Shown: positions 19,501 to 28,234, counted from the stretch's first letter. The stretch is 64,000 nucleotides of DNA from Candidatus Sphingomonas colombiensis (GCA_029202845.1 CP119315.1:2883001-2947000), one strand, 5' to 3'. Notes: a model not told the origin generated them from the sequence alone. Program-made: numbers and translations.

Positions 19501-19617
19501 TTGGGGGAACAGCCCGATCGGCAGCGCGAATGCGGCGACGATGCCCGCGATCGCCAGTGCGATGGCGATCGTCAGAAAGGCGCGCGACTGCCGCTGGAGC
19601 AGCGTGGCGTAGTTCAT
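16570..19617 (-). CDS. RND efflux transporter permease
   Basis: 1015 residues with the AcrB/CzcA-type architecture: 12 membrane helices and two large periplasmic loops. The N-terminus shows GLFPQVSFPRVVVD. Membrane segment 4 has GLLIDDVIVMVEH with the proton-relay pair Asp395/Asp396. Helix 10 reads GIGTEMAIFYVSEYEEL, so the Lys expected at the AcrB K940 position is Glu916. The motif RLRPITMTTLAAILTLLPLALS is split here as RLRPITMTTLAA and LLPLALS. It pumps substrates from the periplasm or inner membrane through the adaptor and TolC-like partner encoded upstream; start overlaps the adaptor stop by four bases. Substrate unknown. Confidence 0.93.
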   Translation of the reverse strand: MNYATLLQRQSRAFLTIAIALAIAGIVAAFALPIGLFPQVSFPRVVVDIDAGSRPADQTALTVTTPVEQALRAVQGVRSVRSETTRGSAQISIDFGWGRDMVASTLLVEGAMSRALGSLPPGTTYNVRRMDPTVFPIISYALESKETTPARLQDFARYQIVPLLSDIPGLARVDVQGGETAEIEVLADPARLAAHGLAISDLSAAIANGNVLSAVGRVQDRGRLSLVIADRTLPGSAAVGEVVVKADPAGVVRVRDVATVQQGVVPQWLRVSEDGRPAVLLNIFEQPDGNAVQIAQAVEQKLARVKLPPGTRLVCWYDQSELVTESVASVRDAVLIGLVLAAFVLLLFLKSWRITLVAAIVVPATLATTVLVLTICGMSFNIMTLGGIAAAVGLLIDDVIVMVEHIVRRAGAEGAGKAAVLPAAREFMTPLTGSSLATLIVFLPLSFLTGVTGAFSKALSVTMAAALAISWAMTAFVVPALTTLLVDFDTVRDPASAGEGRLARWHDNGLDRLRARPWLLAAIGVPLLIIGYIGYANVPTGFMPKVDEGGFVMDYYTPPGTSLDETERRMGQVDALLRADADVLTFSRRLGTGLGGDLGQSYHGDYFVRLKPDHARATEEVASAVAHQVAAKVPGVQVEVAQLMEDLIGDLTAVPQPIEIKLFSSDPTILTTQAQKVAAAIGKVSGVIEVKDGVQLAGDAIDVRIDPIRSAFEGVSPAEVQNAIDAALNGTVATTLPQASKAINVRVRLPDALSITREGLARLPIRASDGHVFALSRVANLQPVTGQPQIARENLEPMVAVTGRIEGRGLGATIADITRALAQPGLLAPGVRYELGGLYQQQQIAFAGLTRVFLAALIAEFILLLVLYRRFATPLIIIGCSLLSTTAVFTALWLTGVDLNITALMGMTMIIGIGTEMAIFYVSEYEELAHHMPHRAAAREASRNRLRPITMTTLAAILTLLPLALSIGRGAGIQQPLAISIIAGLLLQYPLVLLAMPVLIGLTGRKTAPASGYTP

Positions 19618-20645
19618 CGCGACCGTGCGACCCGCACCGCGTCGCCGTCCGCGAGCTGATAGGCGCCATCGACGATCAGCCGGGCGTTGGGATCGATGCG
19701 GCCGGAAACGAGATCATTGTCCGGGTGTGACACCTCTACCGTCACCGGCACCGCCTTCGCTTTGCCGGCAGCGATCTGGAACACGCGCGCCTTGCCGTCG
19801 CTGTCGATCACCACCGCGCGATGCGGCACCAGCCAGCCCGCTGCGCGACCAGTTTCTATCTCCACCCGCGTCGCTTCGCCGGGCAGGATCGCGCCGGCGG
19901 GATAAGCGATATCGACATCGATCAGGCGTGTGCGCGAGTTGAGCATCGCATCGACGCGCTGAACGTGCCCGGCAATGCTCGCGCCGCCATCGAGCCGGGC
20001 CAGCGAAACCGGGGCGCCGACATGCAGTTCGGCGCGGCGCGAGGGATCGGCCCCCACCGTGACGATCACCGATCCGGCGCGCGCCACCGTCGCCAGTGCC
20101 TGGCCCGGCTGGGTGCGATCGCCCGGCGCGACAGGAACGGTGCTGACGACGCCGGCAAAAGGCGCACGCAGCGTGATCGTCGCCGCGCCTGCGCCCTCCT
20201 TTGCCAGCGCGGCTAGCGCGACGCGGGCGTCGGCTAGCGCCTTTTCCGCCTGCACGAGCTGATCGCGTGTCGCGAGTTGCTGCGTGACGAGCTGCGCGGT
20301 GGTTGCGCGTTGCGATTCCGCGGCTTTTACAGCGCCCTGCGCCTGAAGGTAGTTGCTCCGCGCGATCGGGGCGACCGCGAACACGATCACCGGCTGACCC
20401 GCCGCGACCTGCGCGCCCGCGACGGTGGGGATCGCGACGACCTGTCCCGGCTGCTGGACGCTGAGCGTTGTCACGCCGTTCGCCGCCGGGGTCGCTTGGC
20501 CATAGCCCTCGATGACCTTTGGAAGGCTGCCCTGTCGCGCGGGCATCGTTGAGACGAGCGTGGTCGATTGCGCCGCCTCGTCAGCGGGTTCGGTCGCGCC
20601 GCATCCGCAGAGCGCCAGCGCGAGCAACGGGATCGCGCGCCTCAT
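19614..20645 (-). CDS. RND periplasmic adaptor (membrane fusion) lipoprotein
   Basis: 343 residues. The N-terminus LLALALCGCG is a lipobox, so it is probably anchored by lipid in the inner membrane. A lipoyl/biotinyl-like half (VQQPGQVVAIPTVAG and APFAGVVSTVPVAPGD) brackets an alpha-helical hairpin (about residues 95-150), then beta-barrel and membrane-proximal domains follow. It joins the inner-membrane pump to the outer-membrane channel. It overlaps tolC-like upstream and the RND gene downstream by four bases each, consistent with one translationally coupled operon. Confidence 0.9.
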   Translation of the reverse strand: MRRAIPLLALALCGCGATEPADEAAQSTTLVSTMPARQGSLPKVIEGYGQATPAANGVTTLSVQQPGQVVAIPTVAGAQVAAGQPVIVFAVAPIARSNYLQAQGAVKAAESQRATTAQLVTQQLATRDQLVQAEKALADARVALAALAKEGAGAATITLRAPFAGVVSTVPVAPGDRTQPGQALATVARAGSVIVTVGADPSRRAELHVGAPVSLARLDGGASIAGHVQRVDAMLNSRTRLIDVDIAYPAGAILPGEATRVEIETGRAAGWLVPHRAVVIDSDGKARVFQIAAGKAKAVPVTVEVSHPDNDLVSGRIDPNARLIVDGAYQLADGDAVRVARSR

Positions 20646-22000
20646 CGCGCGGCGCCCTTCGTGCCGGGATCGGGCGTGCCGAGGGTATCGACGCCCGGCA
20701 GTCCGGTGCCGAGCAATGCCTCGATCGCGACCTGCCGATCGAGCAGCGCGAGTTGCAGCGTGAACACTTCTTGTTCCTTGGTGAAGCGGTTGGTGACGAG
20801 ATCGACATAGGCGCGCTCGTCGAGCGCCGATGCGGCGAATGCACTGCTCGCCCGCGCTGCCGCGCTGCGGGCGGCGGGAAGATCACGCTCGACCGTCGCG
20901 AGCTGCGCGCGAAGCTGCTCCATCTCGGATAGCAGCGCGCCGACCTCGCCCGTCGCGGCATCGAGCCGGGCGGTGTATTCGGTGCGGAGTTGTTCGCGGG
21001 TGGCGCGGGCGATCGCCACATTGCCCTGATTACGATCGAACAGGGGCACGCTTACCTGCACAGTCGGGCCGCCATTCACCACCTTGCTGTTGTCGCTGGA
21101 CACGCTGCCGCCGAGGATGAAATCGGGGAATTGCGCAAGGATCGCCGCACGCAGCGCCTCATCCTGCGAGGCATAGCCGAAGCGCAGCGCGAGCAGATCG
21201 GGGCGCCGTTCGGGAAGCGAGGCAAGGCCGGCGCGCGCCGCCGCGATATCGAGCGGGGCGAGATCGGGCGTGGAGCGCAACGGCACGATCACATCCGGCG
21301 CGAGCGCAAGCAGCGCGTTGAGCCGATGCCGATCCTGCAACTGCTGCTGATCGAGCGCCTGCAGATTGGCCCGCGCCTGCTGGTAACCAACCGCGCTTGG
21401 CGCCGCCGTCACCAGCGTCGCATTGCCGGCGGCCAGCGCGCGCTGCGTCGTTTCGTAGCGATGACGGAGGAGGGCGGTGGCTTCCTCCAGCAACGGGCGC
21501 GACCGTTCGCGCTGGATGATGTCGACCGCGAGCTGCCGCGCACGGCCGGCGACCTGCCATTCCTGCCACAACAGATCGGCGCGGACCTGATTGGCGGAGG
21601 CGCGCGCGCCGCGCACCTTGGGCTTGTAGATCAGCAACGCCTTCAGATCCTGCGCGAGCCCGAAATTCCACCCGGGAACCGTCCCCGCCCCGGAAATGAG
21701 CGGCAGGAATGCGCCAGTGAGCGACGGATTGGGCAACACGCCAGCCTGCACAAGCTGCGCATCGGCCACGCCCTGCTTCGCGCGCGCCGCGACAAGATCG
21801 GGCGACCGCGCGACGGCCAGCGCCGTGACATCGGCGACCGACAATGGCCCGGCAGGAACAATCGGCAATTCACGCATGTCGCCGGCGAGCGCGGGGCGTT
21901 CCGCGAGCGGCGCCGCCTGATAATGCGCGCACCCGGCGAGGAGCAGAGCCGGCAGCATGACGCTGCTCACGCGCCGCCGTTTCGACGGACGGACGGTCAT
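20642..22000 (-). CDS. TolC family outer membrane efflux lipoprotein
   Basis: About 452 residues. The N-terminus has a lipobox (LLLAGCAHY). Two outer-membrane-efflux repeats follow, rich in long coiled-coil helices (for example VADAQLVQAGVLPNPSL and LLSEMEQLRAQLATVERD). It forms the exit duct for the RND pump encoded next. Start ATG 22000 is preceded by GGAAG; an internal ATG at 21958 is the alternative. The frame stays open far upstream to 23239, but that part is antisense to the beta-propeller gene and is not coding. It is divergent from that gene across about 150 bases that must hold both promoters. Confidence 0.9.
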   Translation of the reverse strand: MTVRPSKRRRVSSVMLPALLLAGCAHYQAAPLAERPALAGDMRELPIVPAGPLSVADVTALAVARSPDLVAARAKQGVADAQLVQAGVLPNPSLTGAFLPLISGAGTVPGWNFGLAQDLKALLIYKPKVRGARASANQVRADLLWQEWQVAGRARQLAVDIIQRERSRPLLEEATALLRHRYETTQRALAAGNATLVTAAPSAVGYQQARANLQALDQQQLQDRHRLNALLALAPDVIVPLRSTPDLAPLDIAAARAGLASLPERRPDLLALRFGYASQDEALRAAILAQFPDFILGGSVSSDNSKVVNGGPTVQVSVPLFDRNQGNVAIARATREQLRTEYTARLDAATGEVGALLSEMEQLRAQLATVERDLPAARSAAARASSAFAASALDERAYVDLVTNRFTKEQEVFTLQLALLDRQVAIEALLGTGLPGVDTLGTPDPGTKGAAR

Positions 22001-22153
22001 TCTGGCTTCCGCTTCCACAACCGCGCGACAATCATGTCGCGTCAATAGAGCGGAGCCGGCGCGAACCGACATTGTATTATCCCAATGTTGGGCGAAAGCG
22101 CTGGCCGGTGGGGCGGCATTTCTTCCATGGAAAGGCGGAAGGAGACCCAAAGG

Positions 22154-23158
22154 ATGTTCCTCGCCCGACCGTTCGCGCTGGCATGTGCAGCGTTGTTCGC
22201 CTCCAGCGCCGCACAGGCGCAGACCTATCAACTTGCTGCCCCGATCCCCGTTCCCGGCGATGGCGGATGGGATTACGCCCATGTCGATCCTGCCGCGCAC
22301 AGGCTTTACGTCGCCCATGGCGACGAGGTGGCGGTCGTCGATCTTGCGACGATGCGCGCCGGGGTACCGCTGGGGCCGGTCGCGCGCGGCCATGCGGTCG
22401 TCCCGCTGGCGACGCATGAACTGGCGGTCACCAGCGGAAACGATTCCACGGTTCGCTTTTTCGACCCGTCGCATGGCCGCCAGACGGCGAGCGTCGCGGT
22501 CGATCGCAAGCCGGATGCCGCGATCGTCGACCCCGCCAATGGCCATCTGCTGACCATGAACGCCGCAGGCGGATCGGTCGCCGAGATCGACCCGACGTCC
22601 CACCGCCTGATCCGCACGATCCGCGTGAAGCCGGGCCTTGAATTCGCCGCGATCCATGGGCGGACGCTCTATATCAACAACGAGGAAGCGAACGAGATCG
22701 AGGTGATCGACCTTGCGACGGGAACGATGCGCAAGCCGATCGCGCTGCCGGGCTGCGAGGAGCCGAGCGGGCTGGGGCTGGACGCGGCGCACGCTCGCCT
22801 CGTCAGCGCCTGCGCCAATGGCGTCGCGGCGGTGGTCGACCTGAAATCCGCGCGGCTGGTTCAGACGGTGCCGATCGGGCGCGGGCCGGATGCGGTGCTG
22901 ATCGACGCGCGGCGCTCTGTCGCGCTGATTCCGGCCGGCGCGGACGGCGTGCTCGATGTGCTCGACCTGTCGGCGCCCGGCAAGGTGACGCACAAGGCGA
23001 GCATCGCGACCGAGCGCGGCGCGCGCACCGGCGCGATCGATCCGGGGACGGGCAACGTCTATCTCCCCACCGCGCGGCTCGCGCCGCCCGCGGCCGGCAG
23101 CAAACGCCCGTCGGCGATGCCGGGGACGTTTCACATCGTCGTGGTGAAGCCGCTGTGA
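22154..23158 (+). CDS. exported YncE-like beta-propeller protein
   Basis: 334 residues. A signal peptide (ending SAAQAQ) is followed by about six WD/YVTN-like blades. The repeats have the form VDPAAHRLYVAH, IDPTSHRLIRTI, VDLKSARLVQTV and IDPGTGNVYLPT. YncE-type proteins are periplasmic or surface seven-blade propellers whose function is poorly known; some bind DNA or metals or work with transporters. The start at 22154 has AAGGAG nine bases upstream. It is divergent from the efflux operon and followed after 38 bases by a two-component system, so it may report on or assist the same stress response. Confidence 0.8.
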   Translation: MFLARPFALACAALFASSAAQAQTYQLAAPIPVPGDGGWDYAHVDPAAHRLYVAHGDEVAVVDLATMRAGVPLGPVARGHAVVPLATHELAVTSGNDSTVRFFDPSHGRQTASVAVDRKPDAAIVDPANGHLLTMNAAGGSVAEIDPTSHRLIRTIRVKPGLEFAAIHGRTLYINNEEANEIEVIDLATGTMRKPIALPGCEEPSGLGLDAAHARLVSACANGVAAVVDLKSARLVQTVPIGRGPDAVLIDARRSVALIPAGADGVLDVLDLSAPGKVTHKASIATERGARTGAIDPGTGNVYLPTARLAPPAAGSKRPSAMPGTFHIVVVKPL

Positions 23159-23196
23159 CAAGCTGCTAAGGGAAGGGGGAACTGACGGGGCAAAAG

Positions 23197-23871
23197 ATGC
23201 GGGTGCTGCTCGCCGAAGACGATGCCGAAACCGCCACACTGGTCGCGCATGGACTGGGGGAGGCGGGATATGTGGTCGAAACGATCGGGCGCGGCGACGA
23301 TGCGCTCGCCGCCGACGCCGGGGCGTTCGACCTTGCGATCGTCGATCGGATGCTGCCGGGGCTGGATGGGCTGGAGCTGGTGCGGCGCTGGCGCGCGAAT
23401 GGCATCAAGATGCCGGTGATCATGCTCACCGCGCTTGGCAGCATCGGCGATCGCGTATCGGGGCTGGGCGCGGGCGCGGACGATTATCTGGTCAAGCCAT
23501 TTGCCCTGGCCGAGCTTTCCGCCCGTGTCGGCGCGCTGCTGCGTCGGCCCCCGCTGGCTGAGCAACCGACGCGCTTTCGGGTCGGAGAGGTGACGCTGGA
23601 TCTGTTGCGGCGCGAGGTGCGGCGCGGCGGCCGCGAAGTGCGGTTGCAGCCGCGCGAATTCGGCATTCTCGAACAATTGATGCGCAACGCCGGGCGCGTC
23701 GTCACGCGGACGATGCTGCTGGAAACGATTTGGGGCTTTCACTTCGATCCGCAGACCAACATCGTCGAAAGCCACCTGAGCCGGATGCGCGGCAAGCTCA
23801 ACGAAGGCTTTGACAGCGATCCGATCGAAACGCTGCGCGGCATCGGTTATAGGATGCGCGCCGATGACTGA
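23197..23871 (+). CDS. OmpR-family response regulator
   Basis: 224 residues. The receiver domain (1-115) has the acidic pocket EDD (7-9), the phospho-acceptor Asp50 in DLAIVDRMLPG, a Thr in MLTALG and Lys in DYLVKPF. A winged-helix DNA-binding domain follows (about 125-222), with LQPREFGILEQLMRNAG, the recognition helix QTNIVESHLSRMRGKL, and the wing ETLRGIGYRM. It is phosphorylated by the histidine kinase whose gene overlaps it by eight bases. Probable targets are the adjacent propeller and divergent efflux genes, by neighbourhood only. Confidence 0.95.
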   Translation: MRVLLAEDDAETATLVAHGLGEAGYVVETIGRGDDALAADAGAFDLAIVDRMLPGLDGLELVRRWRANGIKMPVIMLTALGSIGDRVSGLGAGADDYLVKPFALAELSARVGALLRRPPLAEQPTRFRVGEVTLDLLRREVRRGGREVRLQPREFGILEQLMRNAGRVVTRTMLLETIWGFHFDPQTNIVESHLSRMRGKLNEGFDSDPIETLRGIGYRMRADD

Positions 23872-25213
23872 CTGGCGCCGCAGCGCCGCCTACCGGATCG
23901 CATTCATCTATAGCGGCGCGCTCGCTCTGGCGGTCGCGCTGCTTGGCGGGCTGGTCTATTTCGCGGCCGACCGCGCCTTTCGCGCGCAGCAGGATCTGGC
24001 GTTGGCGGAGGCCACGGCGGCGTTGGTGCAGGATTATCGCGGGCAGGGGATCGCCCCATTGGCCGAAACGATCCGACGGCGCAGCGCAACCAACGGCGTC
24101 GTAACCTTCGGCTATGCATTGTTTGACGCAAATGGCCGGCGGCTGGCGGGCGATTTCGAGCTGAGCCTGCCGCAACCGGGCTTTTCCAATGTCACGTTTC
24201 GCGATCCGGTCGAGGGGCTGGACAGCGCGCGCGTGCTGACCACCGCGCTGGATCGCGATCATATCCTCGTCGTCGGCATCGATTCCCAGGCGCTCGAGCG
24301 CATCGACGGGGTGATCCTGTATCTGTTCGCGGGTGCTTTCGCGCTGGTGCTGCTCGTCGGGTTGACGGGGGCGGTGTTGCTTGGCGGCTATCTGCGGCGG
24401 CGGCTCGAACGGATCAGCGGCACCGCGCAGGCGATCATGGCGGGCGACATGCGCCGCCGCGTGCCCGTCTCCGCGCGCGGGGATGAGTTCGATCAGCTTG
24501 GGCAGGTGCTCAACCTGATGCTCGGGCGGATCGCCGGGCTGCTGGATAATCTGCGCCAGGTCTCCGCCGATGTGGCGCATGATCTGCGCACGCCGCTCGC
24601 GCGGCTGCGTGGCGGGCTTGAGGCGGGGCTGGCGCAGAACGATCCGGCGGCGCGCGAGACGGCGATCAGGCAGGCGGTGCAGCAAAGCGACGCGTTGCTG
24701 GCGTTGTTCGGCGGCATCCTGCGTATCGTCGATGTCGATACCGGCGATATCCGGCAGGGCTTCGCGCCGGTTGACCTGAGCGGGCTGGCGGAGGATCTGA
24801 TCGACAGCTACGCCCCCGCCATCGCGGACAAGGGGCGCCATCTGAGCTGCGAGATCGCGGCGAACGTGAGCGTTGCCGGCGATCGCGAGCTGATCGCGCA
24901 GGCCGTCGCCAATCTGCTCGACAATGCACAGGCGCATACGCCCGCGGGCACCACCATCCGGCTGACGCTCCGCGCGGATGGTGGGGCGGCGCGGCTCGCG
25001 GTGGAAGACGATGGCCCCGGCGTGCCGGCGGATGATCGCGCACGGATCGTCGAACGCTTCGTACGGCTGGACCGCAGCCGATCGGCGAGCGGCCACGGCC
25101 TTGGCCTCAACCTTGTCGATGCGATCGCGCGGGCGCATGGCGGCGTGCTGGCGATCGAGGACGCCGCCCCCGGCCTGCGCGCGGTGCTGCGCTTTCCGCT
25201 GGCCGTTATCTGA
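23864..25213 (+). CDS. membrane sensor histidine kinase
   Basis: 449 residues. Two membrane helices (about 15-35 and 150-172) flank a short periplasmic sensor of about 110 residues. A HAMP segment follows (GGYLRRRLERISGTAQ). The dimerisation domain has DVAHDLRTPLARL with phospho-acceptor His239. The ATPase domain has the N box NLLDNAQAHTP, G1 EDDGPGVP and G2 GHGLGLNLV. The start was taken at 23864, inside the regulator's last codons. Its 3' end overlaps the convergent phosphatase gene by eight bases. The signal is unknown; the small sensor and efflux neighbours suggest a metal or envelope stress. Confidence 0.94.
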   Translation: MTDWRRSAAYRIAFIYSGALALAVALLGGLVYFAADRAFRAQQDLALAEATAALVQDYRGQGIAPLAETIRRRSATNGVVTFGYALFDANGRRLAGDFELSLPQPGFSNVTFRDPVEGLDSARVLTTALDRDHILVVGIDSQALERIDGVILYLFAGAFALVLLVGLTGAVLLGGYLRRRLERISGTAQAIMAGDMRRRVPVSARGDEFDQLGQVLNLMLGRIAGLLDNLRQVSADVAHDLRTPLARLRGGLEAGLAQNDPAARETAIRQAVQQSDALLALFGGILRIVDVDTGDIRQGFAPVDLSGLAEDLIDSYAPAIADKGRHLSCEIAANVSVAGDRELIAQAVANLLDNAQAHTPAGTTIRLTLRADGGAARLAVEDDGPGVPADDRARIVERFVRLDRSRSASGHGLGLNLVDAIARAHGGVLAIEDAAPGLRAVLRFPLAVI

Positions 25214-25889
25214 TTCCAGCCGCGCTCAATTCCGCCGCCGCCGCGTCATAAGCGGTGCGGAATTCGGGCTTCGTCATCAGTCGTTCGGCGACCAGCAGCC
25301 CCAGCGCTTCCCCGGCGGTAACGTCGCTGCGGAAATGCTGGAGGCAGACGACGCGGCTTTGCCCGTAGCGCGCGGCGCGGGCGAGGATCGCGGGCGCCTT
25401 GGCCGGCACCAGCCGCGCGAGCACGGCGCCCATCGAGAAAGCCATGGTGGTATGGCCGCTGGGATAGCTGGACAGCGGCTCGCTGCGACCCTGGGTGCAG
25501 GTGCTGAGCGTCTGATCGATATCCCATGGGCGGCGGCGTTTGAACTCGTCCTTGCCGCGATCGGATGCGTCCTTGCCCGTTGCGCGCACCAGCTTCATCA
25601 GATGCGCGGTAGCGGGAAGGGCGTTCAGATCGAACGCCGGGCCGATCGCGCTGGCGAAGATCGAGGCGTTTTTGGTTTCGCCATCCTGCGCCGCATCCGC
25701 TTTCTCCGCATCCGAGCGCGTGCGCCCCACCGCGTGCAGCTCGTCCATCTCGGCGCGCGCCTGCATGCTGCCATCGACCGGCGGCGGTGGGAGCACCGCC
25801 GCCGGATCGAGATCGGCAGCCGTCAGCAACGGGGGCTGTCGGGGGGCATCCGCCGCGAGCGTCGCGGCGAACAGCAACAACCCGAGCAT
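25206..25889 (-). CDS. class A acid phosphatase (PAP2 superfamily), exported
   Basis: 227 residues with a short signal peptide. All three PAP2 motifs are present: Lys113-x6-Arg120-Pro121, PSGH (143-146), and Ser178-Arg179-x5-His185-x3-Asp189. His146-type acid and His185 nucleophile roles follow from the family. The length and the KNASIFASA helix fit class A non-specific acid phosphatases (PhoN-like), which release phosphate from organic esters in the periplasm. Its ATG overlaps the TGA of the upstream TonB receptor by one base, so the two are probably co-expressed. Uptake of a phosphorylated compound with dephosphorylation in the periplasm is an inference from that pairing. Confidence 0.9.
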   Translation of the reverse strand: MLGLLLFAATLAADAPRQPPLLTAADLDPAAVLPPPPVDGSMQARAEMDELHAVGRTRSDAEKADAAQDGETKNASIFASAIGPAFDLNALPATAHLMKLVRATGKDASDRGKDEFKRRRPWDIDQTLSTCTQGRSEPLSSYPSGHTTMAFSMGAVLARLVPAKAPAILARAARYGQSRVVCLQHFRSDVTAGEALGLLVAERLMTKPEFRTAYDAAAAELSAAGIR

Positions 25890-28234
25890 CAGAATTTCAC
25901 CGTAATATCGCCCGTCACCGTGCGACCGACCTGGTAGAAATACTGATCGGATGCGGCGGTCTTGCCGGTATTGATATTGGTGACACGCTGCGAGTTGAAC
26001 AGATTGTTCACCTCCATGCCGAATCGGATACGGCCAAGATCATAACGCGCGGAGAGGATCGCGCTGTTATAGCCGTTGCTGCGATAGAAATCATAAGTGG
26101 TGAACGCTGCCGCCGACGCCGGCGTGCCGTCGCTCTTGATCGCGCTGGGATCGGTGAACCACTGCCTGCCCGTCCATTTGTCGATCAGCGAGAAGACCAT
26201 CGGGCCATGCTTGAAGAGCACGCCGCCCGCCGCCGTCCATTCCGGGGCATTGGCGACCTGAAGCGCCATGAAGCCGCTGTTGCGCGTTTTGGCGTAGTTG
26301 CGCGATCCATTGGCGAACACCGCGAGGCCGCCGGGGAAGGCATAGGTAATCTGGCCTTCGATGCCCTTATATTGCACCGATCCCTGATTGAACCAGACGG
26401 TGCCGACGCCCGGTTCGGGCGACAACGCCGATGCGAATTTGTTCGAGAAATCGATCTTGTACACATCCGCATCGATGCTCAGCCGCTGGCCGTGATAGAC
26501 CACGCCGGCCTGATAATTGGTCGATCGTTCCGGCTTCACCGTCGAACGGTCAGGCCGGTCGACGTAAAGGACGCCGAGCGCGGGAGCGAGGAAGCCCTGC
26601 GCATATTGCGCATATGCCGAAAGCGCGGGCGTGATCGCATAATTGACCGTCGCGAACGGCAGATCGGCGCTGTAATTATTGCTCAGGCGCTGCGCGTAAC
26701 GCGTCGTCTGATTGTACGTCGCGTCGATGCGGCGATTGAAATCGACGTGCTTGAAACCGGGCGTGATCCTCAACCCCGGAATCGGTCGAAGCTCCAGTTC
26801 GACGAACTCCTCGGTGTGATTGGTATTGCTGTTCTGATCAAACTTGATGTTCTGCGGCGTGGCCACGTTGGTGACCGGGTTGGTCACCTTTTTCTCCACG
26901 AAATTCGGCAGCATCGTCACCAGATCGACATCGCGCTGCTGGCGATAGGTGTCGGACCATTCGATCCACGCACCCGTGGTCAGCGTGCCGAAGCCGAAAT
27001 CGAGGTGGACCTTGGCGATATCGCCATACATCCGGTATTTGTTGGTCTTGGTATAACCGGGCACACCCGCGACAGCCTTGGCGCCGGGCGCGAGCGTCAC
27101 GGTGTTGCCCTCCGGCTGCACCAGCCCGGTCTTGGGATCGATGCGGCCAAAAGCGGTGACATCGCTGCCGCTCAGCGTCTCATTGTCGTAGCTATAGGTA
27201 TAGGCACGGTTTTCGAAGCTGGATTTTCCGCCGAGATCGGCCTCGAATTTGATGATCTCGAAATCGGTGGTCTTGCGGGTGTAGTTATAGCCGAAATAGC
27301 CCTGGCTCGTCGGATCGTTGTTCAGGCTGTAATATTTGCCATATTGCTTGATCTGATCGAGCGTCGCGCCGTCCTTGTCGGGCTGATTGAAGCGATTGAC
27401 GTTATAGGTGCCGAGAAAGGTCAGCCGGGCATGATCGCCCAGCGGCACCATCACCTTGCCGAAGATATTCCACGAACGGAACGGGCTGTAGGTGCGCGCG
27501 CCATCGGACTTCACCCATTGCGTGCTGAACACCGCTTCGGTGCCGCCCAGCTTGTCGATCGCGCCGGTCTGCGCGACCGCGCGGAGCAGATAGGTGTTGA
27601 ACGTGCCGTAAGCGGCCTTGCCTTCGAAGCCGGGATCCTGGCGCGTCGCCCGGCTGAACAGGTTCATGTTCCCGCCGAATGTCGCCTGACCGAGTGTGGC
27701 TGCATTGCCGGGGCCGCGATCGACGATCAGCGTTTCCACCGTGTTCGACGGGAAGAAAGTGTTCGAATGATGGGTTGGATCGTTGGTGTCGCCGAACGGC
27801 ACGCCATCATAGGTGACGTTATATTCGCCGTCCTGGAAACCGCGGATCTGCGCCTTTGATTCCGACAGGCCGCTGCCATTGGCGCTGCCGTAATTGGAAA
27901 CGCTCGGCGCGATCAGCGCGATCTGGTTGAAGTCGGCGGTCGCCGGCAGCGAGTCCTCGATGAAGGATCGCGAGATGATCGATTGCGGCTGGGTCGTCTT
28001 CAGCGAGGCTGTGACAGGGGCGATCTCGTTCGCCTTGGTGCCGGTGACGATGACGTCGGAGCCTTCGGCAATGCCGTTGGATTGCGTGCCGTCGTCGCCA
28101 TCCGGTGTCGTCGGTGTTGCGTCGGCGGGGGCGATGTCTGCTGGCGCCGCAAATGCCGGCGCCGCGATCGTTAGCGCGTGTGCAACAGCCGTAGCGGCCA
28201 GCAAGCGCCGGCGCGTGGAGAACGCGAACTTCAT
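25889..28234 (-). CDS. TonB-dependent outer membrane receptor
   Basis: 781 residues. A signal peptide ends near PAFAAPAD; a TonB box-like DVIVTGTKA is followed by the plug (QIRGFQDGEYNVTYDGVPFG, given here as its main motif; VETLIVDRGPGNAATLG) and a 22-strand barrel ending VKF. The plug's GDTNDPTHHSNTFF insert is a pattern I associate with a sphingomonad and xanthomonad receptor group often next to phosphatase or phytase genes, but I cannot verify this. It ends one base into the phosphatase start codon. Expression under phosphate limitation is plausible, yet no convincing Pho box could be read upstream. Confidence 0.9.
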   Translation of the reverse strand: MKFAFSTRRRLLAATAVAHALTIAAPAFAAPADIAPADATPTTPDGDDGTQSNGIAEGSDVIVTGTKANEIAPVTASLKTTQPQSIISRSFIEDSLPATADFNQIALIAPSVSNYGSANGSGLSESKAQIRGFQDGEYNVTYDGVPFGDTNDPTHHSNTFFPSNTVETLIVDRGPGNAATLGQATFGGNMNLFSRATRQDPGFEGKAAYGTFNTYLLRAVAQTGAIDKLGGTEAVFSTQWVKSDGARTYSPFRSWNIFGKVMVPLGDHARLTFLGTYNVNRFNQPDKDGATLDQIKQYGKYYSLNNDPTSQGYFGYNYTRKTTDFEIIKFEADLGGKSSFENRAYTYSYDNETLSGSDVTAFGRIDPKTGLVQPEGNTVTLAPGAKAVAGVPGYTKTNKYRMYGDIAKVHLDFGFGTLTTGAWIEWSDTYRQQRDVDLVTMLPNFVEKKVTNPVTNVATPQNIKFDQNSNTNHTEEFVELELRPIPGLRITPGFKHVDFNRRIDATYNQTTRYAQRLSNNYSADLPFATVNYAITPALSAYAQYAQGFLAPALGVLYVDRPDRSTVKPERSTNYQAGVVYHGQRLSIDADVYKIDFSNKFASALSPEPGVGTVWFNQGSVQYKGIEGQITYAFPGGLAVFANGSRNYAKTRNSGFMALQVANAPEWTAAGGVLFKHGPMVFSLIDKWTGRQWFTDPSAIKSDGTPASAAAFTTYDFYRSNGYNSAILSARYDLGRIRFGMEVNNLFNSQRVTNINTGKTAASDQYFYQVGRTVTGDITVKF

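Noticed and set aside
22001..23239. Long minus-strand upstream extension of the TolC-like frame
   Set aside because: It is antisense to the beta-propeller gene, rich in Arg/His with no domain; the lipobox start at 22000 has a ribosome site.
25787..27859. 690-residue plus-strand open frame
   Set aside because: Antisense to the TonB receptor, Arg/Ile-rich without any domain; a by-product of high GC codon use.
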